DNA of 64,000 nucleotides from Phragmites australis. Its lineage: Eukaryota > Streptophyta > Magnoliopsida > Poales > Poaceae. Each line of letters starts with the position of its first letter. Position 1 is the stretch's first letter. Shown here piece after piece: positions 31,007 to 42,400 of this stretch. The notes under the pieces are model-generated. The model searched no databases and was not told where the DNA came from. It worked only from the letters and a program-made list of their open reading frames with translations. The stretch is from contig NC_084941.1 of NCBI RefSeq assembly GCF_958298935.1, positions 12,064,001 to 12,128,000 of the forward strand, in the 5' to 3' direction. The position numbers were made by a program, and so were the translations under genes.

Positions 31007-33690
31007 CTATCTCCCACGCTGTCGTTGGTCATTCCCCCCATCATAGTCCCGCTGCCGCTGCCGCTGGTTGGCCCTCACGTGGCCCCTAGAGTAGGTCAGG
31101 GGGTCGGGTGGACCGACCTGCCTGGTAGGCCTAGTAGGGAACACCGGTGTCGAGGCCTCCTCCTGCGTGTGCTGTATCCGAAGTGGAGCACTAGGTACCT
31201 GGGACTGCTGGAGGATGTCATAGTTTGGTGTGCCTCTGAAGAAGTCCCGCACGAGGTCATACGGGAGATCAGCCCAGGCTCATCCTCCTGACTAGGATAT
31301 GAAGATTGAGAAGGATCCGCAGGCATCCATGTGTACTGGCTAGAGGGGCCTACGAACAGATAAATGTATTAGATATGGAAAATGTGGAAATGAAAGTAGT
31401 TGTACAAAATGCACTATTGTACCTGTGTGGTATGCCGGTGCAGCAGCAGATGGCCAGGCGGGCGTGCCGTAGTAGGGGTCGAACGGTGGTGGTGGGATAG
31501 GTCGCAGGGCAGCTGAAGATGGGCCAGCCTCATCACCGAAATAACATGTGGACAATATTAGATATACTATTGAATATATTGAATACGGGAATGTAGAGTT
31601 GCCCAGTACCTGAGGGTGTCGGCACAGGGCTCGGTCTAGGTGGTTGCGTCGAAGCATGTGTAGGTGCACCTAATATTTGTTTAAAATCAATGCACCAGTA
31701 AGGAACGAATATATTTAAACGCCGTGTGAATAAAAAATCCGTACCTATTGGGTCCGGGCCTGCAGGTCGTGGTAAAAGGGGTCGTGTGGGTGCCGACACC
31801 GATGAATGGCGGTGCACATCAAACCTCCTGGATGACTCGACGTGGACCCCACTCGACCTGGGAGGCGCTCCTGCGACATCTGTGGTGGACCGACAAGAGG
31901 TAAGCTTCAAGGCCCGTGCGATCTTATCGAAAACCCGCTTGACGAACCTCGCTACATCTGACGCACTGAGGTGCACCCCTTGCCTGAGGCGGTCCATGGT
32001 ACCAGCTACATCCCTATGGATATGATAAATGATATTGGCCTACAGAAACAAACAAGAAATAACAATTTCAATTTATAGTTGTTGTTACGCGGGTATGTAG
32101 TACTGAAATGAAATGTAAATTACACATACTGCCAATGCAGCGTCCTTGTCCCAATGGCCTGGGTACGCCTCCGCAGTTGACGCGACGTGGGGCCGGACAC
32201 ACTCTGGGGTGTAGGTGACCCGTGTATGTGTACGTGGCACGTACCACCATAGGTAATCTTCGAAGCTCCGCTCGTTGAAGGGACGCGCCTCCTCCACGGC
32301 ATCCTAAAGGGCTTTGGTCAATGCTGAGACGTACGGGGTCAAGCGATCTGCCCAGAGGTTGCCAGCCGGCTGGCCCTTGCATGTATACCTGAAAGTGAAT
32401 CACGTTAAATAGAATTGACAGTAAGATGAATGTTACGAATTATTCACTTCATTATATTTACATGTGGACGTGCACTGGAACAGTGCGAATGTGAACAAGA
32501 GGGAAAGCCTGGTGGTGGCCAAACTGCCGCATGACGCGATGCGGTGAGTACTCCTTGACGTAGATGTTGAAGACAAGTGGTGTCTTTGTAAGCCAATACT
32601 CCTCGTCACGGGTACACAACGGAGACAGACCCAAACCCGCACGGCCTTGGATGGCCAAGAAGTTGTATGGCGTCCATACCACATCGTCTGGACACAGTTG
32701 GTTGTACTGCGATCGAAAATGCTCATAAGCGTTGTGAGGCTACTCATGCGCCTCTTATGGCTGTGTGACAAACATAGTCAGAATTCATTAGAAATACATG
32801 TGACAAACATGACCTACATCCATAACAATACCATGTGCCAATTAAAGTATTAAAGAAAAGTACGTACCCGGCGTCGGCACCAAAGCGAGGCCATGGTAAG
32901 CGCGTCCTCCTCGAGCTCGCCGTACCATTCCTCAGGGTAGGGGGAGCGGTCCACTACTGGACGGCCTATGGCGAATTGCTCGTAGGACCACAACTGCAGA
33001 AGTAGTGGGCACCCAGCAAAAGTGGCAAGTGGCTCCTTCCTCGTGCACGCATCGCATAGCGCCTGATACGTCGCAGCAAGGAAAATAGATGCCCAACTGA
33101 ACTGCGGTACCTCCTCGCCAACAGCATCCGCTATCAACCTAGCGTACGGCACAAGGGTCCTCATAACTAGGTGACCTTGGTCGCTGGTGAACATAACCCA
33201 GTCAAAGCAGATAGGCCTCCAAATACCTGGACACCGAGTACACGTTGGCCTGCGGGTGCATGTATGCTGGGTGCAAGTATGACAAGTGATAATAAGGAAC
33301 ATAACTAGATACTCGAAAAGTAAATGAGAAGTTACATTGTATGGTACCTGGAACTGTAAGATCCACTTCTTCATGGGCCCTCGTGGATCGGACAAGAACT
33401 CAGGCACGTAGGGGGTGCATCGTCTGTCTGCTCAACTGGGCCAAAGCGCTGATGCATGATGTTCATTCAGTCAGCATTCATATCGATGACCCCAACCGCA
33501 GCTCCCGCGCAAGGTAAGCCTAAGAGGTAGGCTACATCCTGCAAGGTCAGGGTCATCTCACCGCAGGGGAGGTGGAAAGTATGTGTCTCCGACCTCCATC
33601 GGTCAACCAGGGCACATGCCCTCACGTCTTCCACCCCTACGACCCTTATCCCTGCACAGGACACTGAACCTGTGCTCCGCAGTCCCCTCT
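31007..33690 (-). pseudogene. PMD (plant mobile domain) protein of MULE-2, multi-exon, decayed
   Basis: Blocks on the minus strand, in order: CALVDRWRSETHTFHLPCGE and TLQDVAYLLGLPCAGAAVGV (33625-33480), PEFLSDPRGPMKKWILQ (33404-33355), MRTLVPYARLIADAVGEEVP (about 33165-33110), CPLLLQLWSYEQFAIGRPVV (about 33020-32955), SPLCTRDEEYWLTKTPLVFN (about 32620-32560), HRVMRQFGHHQAFPL (32545-32500), FEDYLWWYVPRTHTRVTYTP (about 32262-32203) and MDRLRQGVHLSASDVARFVK (31997-31938). A low-complexity, P/Q/R-rich tail runs to 31007. Plausible introns begin GTACCA after 33352 and GTACGT near 32870. Frameshifts near 33440 and 33210 and stops show decay. The family's biochemical role is unresolved; host members act in silencing and meristem maintenance. 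Confidence 0.75.
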
Positions 33691-35794
33691 TTGTGGCCTT
33701 CTCCATATACTCACATAGCATCCGTCCATAAAGCATATGATTATCTTCCATTACCTTTTTAGCAGCTACTTACCAATCAATAAGGTATTTACAAGTCCCA
33801 TACAAAATACCTTCTACAATTCCAACGAGTGGGAGGGACCTCATTCCTCGCATGACCTAGTTATAAACCTCAGCAAGATTTGTTGTCATTACTCCATACC
33901 TTGCCCCACCACTGTCATACAGTAAAGCCCATTTTTCATTTGGCTCATTACGTATCTACTGTGAAAAGCTCCTAATAACTGACCCTGACCTCCTTACTAT
34001 CTGAGGAGTATCTGTTGGGAGAGGTCCAAGAGCTATCGGTTCATCACCAGTGGTTGCAACCGCTGCTGTCTGTTTCAGAGTTAGTTCGTCCAGTCTTGCC
34101 CATAGGGCATTGAACTTTCGTTGCTGGTTTTGACTGCACAATTTTTTGAAAAGCTTCATCACCTCTTTGTTTTTGAATTATCTATAGAAGTTCGCACCCA
34201 TATGGCGCATGCACCACCTGCTCTTCAAGCCGGGCCACTGTGCTGCAACACCCCGTTGAACACTCCCATGTTGCATATCCAACAAAGCCTGCAACAACCT
34301 TGCATATCTATCATGAATCAAACACACATCTGTCTGGTCAAGAATAATAGCATGCTTCACCCGCTCAAGGAACCAATACCAGCTGCCCCCGTTCTCACTC
34401 TCCACGAAGACAAACCCTAGTAGTAGGGCTTGGTTGTTACCGTCGACCCCAATTGCAGACAATATCTGTCATTTGTACTTCCCAGCCAGGAATGTCCTAT
34501 CCAGGCAAATGATGGGTCGATAGTACCGAAATGCTTTGATGGTTGCAGCGAATACAAAGAAAGCATGCTGCAATACTCATTTCCCGCTGTACTCCACATC
34601 AGTTGAGGGGTAATGCTTGATATCATAGTAACTGCCTGGGTTCCTTCCACATATTGTGGCTAATTGACTAGATAGATTGTGATATGAATCTTCATACATT
34701 CTGAACCTCATCTCAATAGCCTTCTGTTTCGCCCTCTATGCCTTCACATAGTTTATTGTATACTGAAACATTTGCTCAATAGCATGGATTATTGATCGTG
34801 GCTCATACCTCAAGTTATCCATAATCTCCCCATACATAACATTAGCAATAAAAGCAGATGACATGTTCTGGTGGGTGAACTCTATTTCCTCAATATGACA
34901 ATTATATTCCCTGACTATTGAGCACTTCCAGTAGTCTACCTATTTCCCCCTAAATGCGTGCACTTGCCAAGGACATTGAGGCATCAAACACTTCACATCA
35001 TACTCCTTTTTACTGGATTTAACAACCTTGAACTGCCTCCGAAGAGACAATGATCAGAATTTAACTACATCAATAACAACCTCCTTTGTAGGGTACATAG
35101 CACCCTGAGACACCTCGTTCTCGTGATACTGCCACAGTGTCTGATCAGCCTCACTAACCACCAGTTTTGAAAATTCATGATTCCTCCACTCTGCAGGCAC
35201 TAGAGCATTACCCTCCTCGTCAGATGAATCCCCAAAGGCAACGGCTTCCTCCAGCTCTTGATCCTCCAACTCCATCTCTTCAATTATGCTAGGGATGTGC
35301 TCCCCCTCATCGGCTACACCCATCGGTTGTATCTCAGGAATATCCCCAATATCTGCCCTGATCCCGACATTTTTCGAGTCTGATTCATCTTCCACTGCCT
35401 CACTTGGTCCCGCTACTGCTTCCACAGAGTTTACCTCTGTTTGATCTTTCTGGTACGCCTCAGCTAACACAATCAAAGGCAGACCACGTTCACAAGATAT
35501 ATCTATATACTGCCTCCAAGTTGATGTGGCTTCGATTGGGACAAGCTCGCCAAAGTATCCCTGACTAGCACGGCTGAGGAGAACTTTCAGCTTAAGATCA
35601 TGTTGCTACAGATCCAGTTGGAAAAACCACATCAGCCACTTGCACACACCCACAATGGTCCTCTCATTGGCTTTACTAAGACCCTTCATGACATGACGAA
35701 ACCCAGACAGATCTACACCATTAGGACCATATCTAATTTCACCCTCACCATAATATATCTAACAAATTAATTTATCTATCATCCCTGGAAACAT
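33670..35794 (-). pseudogene. MULE-2 transposase, fused to the PMD gene, SWIM region missing
   Basis: The start is at 35794 (MFPGMIDKLI), directly after TTGCAG, so an upstream leader exon is likely. An acidic N-terminal region follows (35476-35054, GDSSDEEGNALVPAEW). The catalytic domain has IICLDRTFLAGKYK (about 34515-34475), SAIGVDGNNQALLLGFVFVE (34462-34403), GSWYWFLERV and DVCLIHDRYARLLQ (about 34320). WCMRHMGANFYR and FKNKEVMKLFKKLCSQNQQR lead to MEDNHMLYGRMLCEYMEKA (33751-33695). There the sequence passes without a stop into the PMD gene. The SWIM finger and C-terminal Cys motif seen in MULE-1 are absent. Stops replace conserved Q or W/R codons (for example TAA near 34165). Confidence 0.8.
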
Positions 35795-36540
35795 CTGCAA
35801 ATATAACCAATGTTAAGATCGACGAACTATATTTCTGAGTATCGAAACTAAAAAAATTACCAACATCGATTCATGCCTAACAATAGGTTCTTCAATAATA
35901 CCCCTAACCAAACTAACCTACAATTATTACTCTATACAATCTACATTTAATAGCTATCCTACCATGTCGGAATTAATATTGACAATATACTAACATTTTC
36001 TAAACCCTAAACCCTAGGTCATACAGTGCTAATCCCTATGTCACACAATACTACCCTATAATTATTACTCTGTACAATCTACATATTCGAAATTACCATA
36101 CTACAAATAATATTATATATTTAATTGCTATCCTACAATGTCGTAATTAATATTGACGATATTCTACTAAATACAGCATTTTCTAAACCCTATGTCATAC
36201 ATGTCTAAACCCTATGTCATACACTGCTACTTTACATATTAACAACAATAAAAGTATAAAAGAAATTACCGAAATGTGTTCTTCAAATCCGCGGATCAAA
36301 TACAGCAGGGCTTTACCACGCTCTCTTCCTCTCCTCTCCTCTCCTCTCTTCTTCAGAGTTTTCTCTTTTTTGGGATTAAAATGAGGATTTCTCCTCAATT
36401 TTTAGACTTTTATAGAGAAGGGAAGAGGTGGGGGACGCACGGGGCAGCCTCCTTACCGGACCTTAGGGCGGTAAGGGTGGCGTGCGGGCGGGAAGCCCCT
36501 ACCCGCCCTCTGAGAGGACGGCAAGGCCGCTCTTGGGGGG
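35795..36540. other. 5' region of MULE-2 transposase
   Basis: Non-coding. AT-rich with three similar blocks around CTAAACCCTATGTCATACA (about 36000-36230) and a pyrimidine-rich CTCTCCTCTCC run at 36325-36350, followed by GC-rich inner terminal-repeat sequence (36460-36540). It should contain the promoter and first non-coding exon. Confidence 0.45.
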
Positions 36541-36623
36541 CTGCAGACATCTATTTTTACAATTATTACGATGAAGAATTTATTTATTTAAATTTTTAAT
36601 TAAAAAATATAAAAAAAAAACTC
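36541..36623 (-). repeat. Right terminal inverted repeat of MULE-2
   Basis: Mirror of 29134-29221; ends AAAACTC before the GGCAACTTTA target duplication. Confidence 0.88.
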
Positions 36624-36633
36624 GGCAACTTTA

Positions 36634-37439
36634 GGCCACCTGATGGATAGGAAGTACCAACTTCGCTAGGTTCACTTACCATGTGGTTGATGCCTCAAGA
36701 CACCCATTTTTCCTATATATCGGTAAGAGATGTGGTGATCCACCATTAATTAGTCGGTGGGATGAGTGGTAGAGTTGGGATTTTGGGTCTTTAAAACTTT
36801 AAATGAACTTATCTCTCAAATCATATGTCCATTTTTTTAAAAAAAATCTACTACCATGATGTTATTCATCATTAATGCAAGAAAAACAAGATTCTACATG
36901 AATATATTTTGATTTTTTTACAAATTCAATATTTTGGATACACTACTTTATTTGATCCAAAATATAAATCCATTAGGACATCAACATGGTCTCTAATAAT
37001 CTATAAAAATATATTATTTCACATAGAAAGAGTTATATATTATAAAAGCATTTTTTCTGATGAATCTAGCAACACTAATCTTATGTTGTCAATCGATATA
37101 ATTGATTATCTATTGATGGTCAAAATTAAAAAGGTTTGACTTAAGACAAACCTAAAGGGACATATATTTGGGATTGCAGGTAGTATTTCAACAGCTTAAA
37201 TACATTTTTTTCAGCATGTTATCACAAATTGTCGAAATAGATCTCACAAAAATTTGAAATAAGTCTCAAAATTTGTTGAAGATAGATTTTAAGAATGTTT
37301 AATTATTTCTTCATAGTTGTTGAATTAGTTATAAAAATATTGAATGTAGATTTTAAAATGTTGATTTATGTCTTCATTATTGTTAAAATTAGGTCTCACA
37401 AATCGTTAAATTTATCTTTTTAATTCTGATTACATATGA
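36634..37439. repeat. AT-rich repeat, second copy of the TGTTGAA family
   Basis: From about 36790 the sequence parallels 28500-28930 (ACTTTAAATGA, ATTAATGCAA, then TTTGTTGAAGATAGATTTTA and TTAAAATGTTGATTTATG). The orientation is the same as on the other side of MULE-2. No gene is seen. Confidence 0.5.
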
Positions 37440-37560
37440 AGGAGAAGAAGTTGGTTGTCGGCGTGTGTCGAGCAACTAATTGCTCATGATTGTAATCCAA
37501 CTTTGAGTAAGTAATAAAGCATCCTCTTTATTTGAAAAAAAAAGAAAAAAAATTGATTCA
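37440..37560 (+). other. Possible 3' tail of a LINE
   Basis: TTGTAATCCAACTTTGAGTA, then AAGTAATAAAGCATCCTC, ends in an A-rich tract at about 37535-37553. A polyadenylation-like signal followed by poly(A) is what a non-LTR element end looks like. No coding part or target duplication was identified. Confidence 0.25.
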
Positions 37561-37696
37561 TGGACCGAAGCATGTGGATAGGAAGTCTCGCAGTTGGCAC
37601 CAAGGTAGTATTATTCTAGACAAATCTAGCTATACTATTCTCAAAAGTTGAATCAAAATATTCAAAGAGATAATGATGTTTAAAGTTTGAACATGT

Positions 37697-39369
37697 TGTA
37701 GCGAAAATGGCTCTATTAGGTCATGATTGTGATTTTGGTGATTAATGACAAAATAGTCATTGGGGCTAACATGTTTGTCAAGAATATATGTTAGTAGGTC
37801 TCATGAATGTAATACATCAAGAAGCCACCACAGTCGGGATAAAATTTGATTAAATTGGAGAAGTCTTAGGAGAATTGACCCCATCGAAAGGTCCGATGCA
37901 GAAGAGTTTGCACTTACCGGAGCATTGTGCATAGAGGCTGATAGCTTTACCGGATAATCCGATGCTCTGAGTGTTGAACTCACCGAAGTATTTCCGACAA
38001 AAGGGGAGAAGGCTAAGAACCTCACCGGATAGTCTGATGATCTACACAGGGTAACACCAGAGCATTTCTTGCAGAGAAAAATACCAGTGCAGAAGACTGA
38101 AGATCAACCCACCAAAAGATCCGGTGCTTGGTTTGTGCACACCGGAGTATACCACCATAGTAGTTGCGCCAGAGCATTTTCAGGGAAAATAAAAGAATGT
38201 TCAACTCACCGGATGGTCCAGTGTGAATAGAATGAACATCGGATGAGTGCATCGAAGCATTTTACACAGAGAGGCTGCAAAGGCTCGAATGGCTCAAGAT
38301 AACTTACCAAAAGGTCTAGTGATGGATTTGAAGGAACACCGGAGTGTCTAGTGTTTACAGAGACTTTTAGTGAAAGTCCAATGGCTAGTTTCTGAGTTTG
38401 TACTCACCAGATGATCCGGTGTTAATACTACTATTCTCACCGGATCATCTGGTGTAATAGCTTTTCTGAGCCGTTGGGAAAATGGCTAGTTAGTGGGTTT
38501 AAGGCTATAAATACCCCTCCACTCAGTCATTTGTGGGTGTGGCATGCTACTGGAGTCTACAGAAAACTCATATAGGAGTCTACAGAAAACTCATATACAC
38601 TTGAGAAGACATTCAAACCACCAAAGTGCTTAAACTAATCATCTAAGGCAATTAAGTACAAGCTTAAAGAGTGTTTAGTTCTTATAGATCTAGAGTGAGT
38701 TGTAGCTGGTGCTGCAGCTTGAAGAAGGGACCAAGAAGTGATCCTAGCTTGTATTGAGTGGTATTTCGGTGCCTTGGAGTCTTGGTGACTCGTGGGAATC
38801 TTGGGCTTTAGTGGCTCAAGCTTGTTAACCCTCCGACTTGGTGTGGAATGGCAACAAAACATATATACGGAGACACAGTGACCCTTGCTTTGGTGGCTCA
38901 AGCTTTGAAGTAATCACAGCGGTAAGTGACCGGAAGAGAAGCTAGTAATGAGACCTTGTCTTTGTGGCTTAGTGACTCATCATGCTTGAGATCTTGTCTT
39001 GCTGACTTGGTAGCTCAACAGTCGTGACCGGAAGAGACTTGGCGACCGGGAGCATATCCTTTGTGGAGCTCCAATGTAGATTAGGGGTGGTATTCATGCC
39101 ATCGATACCACGGGATAAAAATCCCTATGTCGAGTTTGTCTCTCTACCTTATTTACATTTTTGTATTTATATACTTACAATTTACCTTACTAGATTAGGT
39201 TGCAATTGTCTTGAGCGGTAGAGTATACATACTAGATAAACCTAGAGCATATTTAGATAGAAATTGATATAGATTTATCTTGTGAAGTTTTTAGAGTCAA
39301 TTTGTTTTAGGTTTCTAAGTGTCCTAATTCACCCACTCCCCTCCTCTTAGGACATCATTGTTCCTCACA
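37697..39369 (+). repeat. 5' LTR of the SIRE-like element (1,673 bp)
   Basis: It starts TGTAGCGAAAATGGC and ends GTTCCTCACA. It is rich in short inverted words of the form CACCGGA(T)NNTCCGGTG (for example GATGATCCGGTG and CACCGGATCATCTGG at about 38405-38455). It matches 46067-47785 throughout with visible divergence. Confidence 0.88.
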
Positions 39370-39371
39370 AT

Positions 39372-39383
39372 TGGTATCAGAGC
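39372..39383 (+). other. Primer-binding site (initiator tRNA-Met)
   Basis: TGGTATCAGAGC is the standard plant copia primer-binding site, complementary to the 3' end of initiator tRNA-Met, two bases after the LTR end. Confidence 0.92.
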
Positions 39384-39435
39384 CTCGTGCTCTTGATAGG
39401 CTTAACATCCTAGAGCTGTGACGTCCAGGGTTAGG

Positions 39436-42400
39436 ATGGATACCCATAGTGCTCCACTTTTCAATGGCACAAATTTTCCCGGTTGAAAAATTCTAATATC
39501 TTGTTTTTTGCAAGTCAAAGGTATAGATGTTGAGAGTCACCGAGGAAGGGATGATACCTCGTTGCACCAATAAAGAAAGGCAATTAGATGCATTGGCGAA
39601 GAGTATCATTTTATCATCTTTAAATGTTGATGCATTTAATCGTGTTTATTCTCTCACCAATGCACATGATATTTAGATTAGTCTCATTGAAATACATAAA
39701 GGCACAAAGGAGCGCAATGAGAAATATCATGTGCTTGTTACTAAGCTCAATGGTATCGAGGAACTACCCCATGAAAATGCTAATGATATGTACTCACGTT
39801 TGAATATTCTTATCAATGAGATCAATGGGCTAGGTGTGAGAACCGTCTAGATAATATTCCAATTAATCATTAAGTCGATCATTTGTGTAATCACAACTCT
39901 CATGACTAACCAGAATATCACCCCGGTAGTCCTGGCATGTATTTTTCTTTCAGGATAGGAAAACACGCCTTTACAACAAGCACATCATCACAGGATATAA
40001 TAAAGAGCGAGTAAATAAAAATAAGTTACAAGTCTTTAAGAAAATTAAACTTTACAAAAAAATATATGATCCAAACACCGATAGTAGTAGGCACTACTCC
40101 CGCTCGTCGCCATAACTACCAAGGTGATAACTACAAAAGGTGGGTAGCGTCTTTTGCCATAAGGCGCCACCCCAAAATATCCACACACGAGTAGTAGGCA
40201 CTACTCCTGCCCGTCGCTAACGTCGGCGGGCGTAAAGTAGCCAAAAACTAATGCTTCCTCACTTGAATACCAAACAAAGCATATGAGTACGAAGGTACTC
40301 GCAAGGTTTTATCCCCTTAGTGGGCACTTATAAATAGCTCGACTCCAAGGATAATGCAATTTGGATAATTAGCAAGAATTCAACCTCAAGGTTAAGTAAG
40401 TTCTTAAGCAAATGCAGCAATTTTGACTCAAGTGTAAGCATCTACACCTAACCATAAACAACATTCTATCCTGAGATCATTACCATACCATAATTATAAC
40501 TTAAACCATATCAAAACTTCAACAACATCACCATACATTTCCCAACATAACATCACAACCGCAACCGGAACTCTAAGATTGATGCAAATGGACAGGAGTG
40601 TGCTCATAACCGAGAGCGCGGCTATTCGAATTGTTTTACACCCTACATGGTACTCCATTACCCACATGACTTGAGGACCATACAGCTTGCATGACCACAC
40701 AGGTCTACACAAGAGGGTATTCATGTCAACCTTCCCCAAATAAGCCTCAACCATTTGAACATGCACCTCGTCATGCAGGGGTCATCTAGAACTACTCCTA
40801 AAGTAAACTAGATACCCCTTCCAAGCTTATTATGCCGACAACACCCGAGACTAGCATGCTAATAGATCACAGCTATGTAAGGTATTTGACTCATCCGTCC
40901 CATACTCAGATACGTGATAAGTACGAACAAGTGTTAAAGCCAACTGCAACAATGAATGGTGCTTAATCGATTCAAGCGGGCCTATAGCATCCGAGACTCC
41001 CTTCTCGAACCATCCCTATTGCTCGCTAAAATCTCGGCTCATCCTCACTAACTTACACCATCCTCTATCATCATTATCTTTGTGATATAAGGTAAGCCCT
41101 AAGCTCACGAACGATGGCCGAACCACCACTCAACTTCTATTGAGGACCTATGCCATGCTAAGCATAACGCATCCCTTTTAAGTTAGATCATAACTTGACA
41201 TGAACCACCCAGGTTACTAAGAATCAAGTGATAATCAGTGTCAAGGAAGGGCAATGCAACGAATAGGATCTACCCATATCGACCCGACACTTGACTCATT
41301 CACATGTAACATACATAAAGCATAATTTATCAATTGACGCGATAGATGATCCAAAGTAATGGGATGAAAATGCTTAGCTGCTTGCCTTGTGGTTCATCTT
41401 GATCAAATTCACCGCAAAGAACTCTTGATCGCCCTCGATCAAGCCTGTGTTACCCTCTGGTCCTTCGTTCACTAAGAAGAATGCTATGAAGATGCTACGA
41501 AATTTTAATGGGGATGTGGTACTGGGTAATGAACATAATGCAACAAGAAATACTCAAATTGAAGCACATATGCTCATGGTATAAATGATTTATTTAAGGG
41601 CTATCCAAAAAGGACCATAACTAACCTAGATATCAAGATTAAGTGAACTTCAATAATTTAAACAACACTTTCAAACCAAAGTATATTTTTCCTAGATAGC
41701 ACTGATCCAAACATGAATTTTCCAAGTGGTTTCATAATTTTAGGGCATGGCATTAATTAACTATGATTTAATTAAACTAAAATGTATTTAAATAACTAAT
41801 TAAATATCAAAAAGTATTTATTGAGATCTAAAATTTTTAAAATGTGGTTCATACTCATACGAAGCTAATGTAGCTAGTGTCATGATTTTTAGAGTTCGTA
41901 TGAATTATTATGAAATATACTAGTTCAGGAGTCTCCAGGTGAACCTTCAGATGGGGTCTTCGGGTATTTTCGGCTAGGGTCGCCCAGAACCTTCGAGTTA
42001 GGCCGGAACCTCCGGGTTCGGACCCTTTGGGTCGATCTCTGGTTTGGGTTCTCAGTTAACTCCTAACTCAAAATAATCCGGATTATCTGGGCTAGGTCAG
42101 ACAATCTGGGTTGGCCAGATTGTCTAGGTTTTACTCCGACCAAGGTGCTCGGTTATTTTAAACCAAATTATCTGGAGTCTCTGGGTGGACCCGAATACTC
42201 CAGATTCTGGCATACCTGAATTACGCGGCGATTTTCCTCGGTTGATTCAACGTTCATGTAACTAACCATTCCACTTGAACATGTATAAGCACTAATGTAA
42301 GGATTCCAAACTCAAATTACATGCTAAACAACATGGAAACTCGGGTAGATATGAAATGGCTCACCCAGAACCTCCGGTTTAACCCGTAGTATCCGGGTTC

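Larger units (their letters stand above)
29134..36623 (-). mobile_element. MULE-2: complete-looking Mutator-like element, 7.5 kb
   Basis: The element starts GAGTTTTTTTTC and ends TTTTTAATTAAAAAATATAA...ACTC as long terminal inverted repeats. GGCAACTTTA is present exactly at both sides (29124-29133 and 36624-36633), a 10-bp target duplication (9 bp if the boundary is set one base further), as expected for Mutator superfamily elements. On the minus strand it encodes, in order, a decayed transposase, a PMD protein and a two-exon GRF-like zinc-finger protein. Confidence 0.9.
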
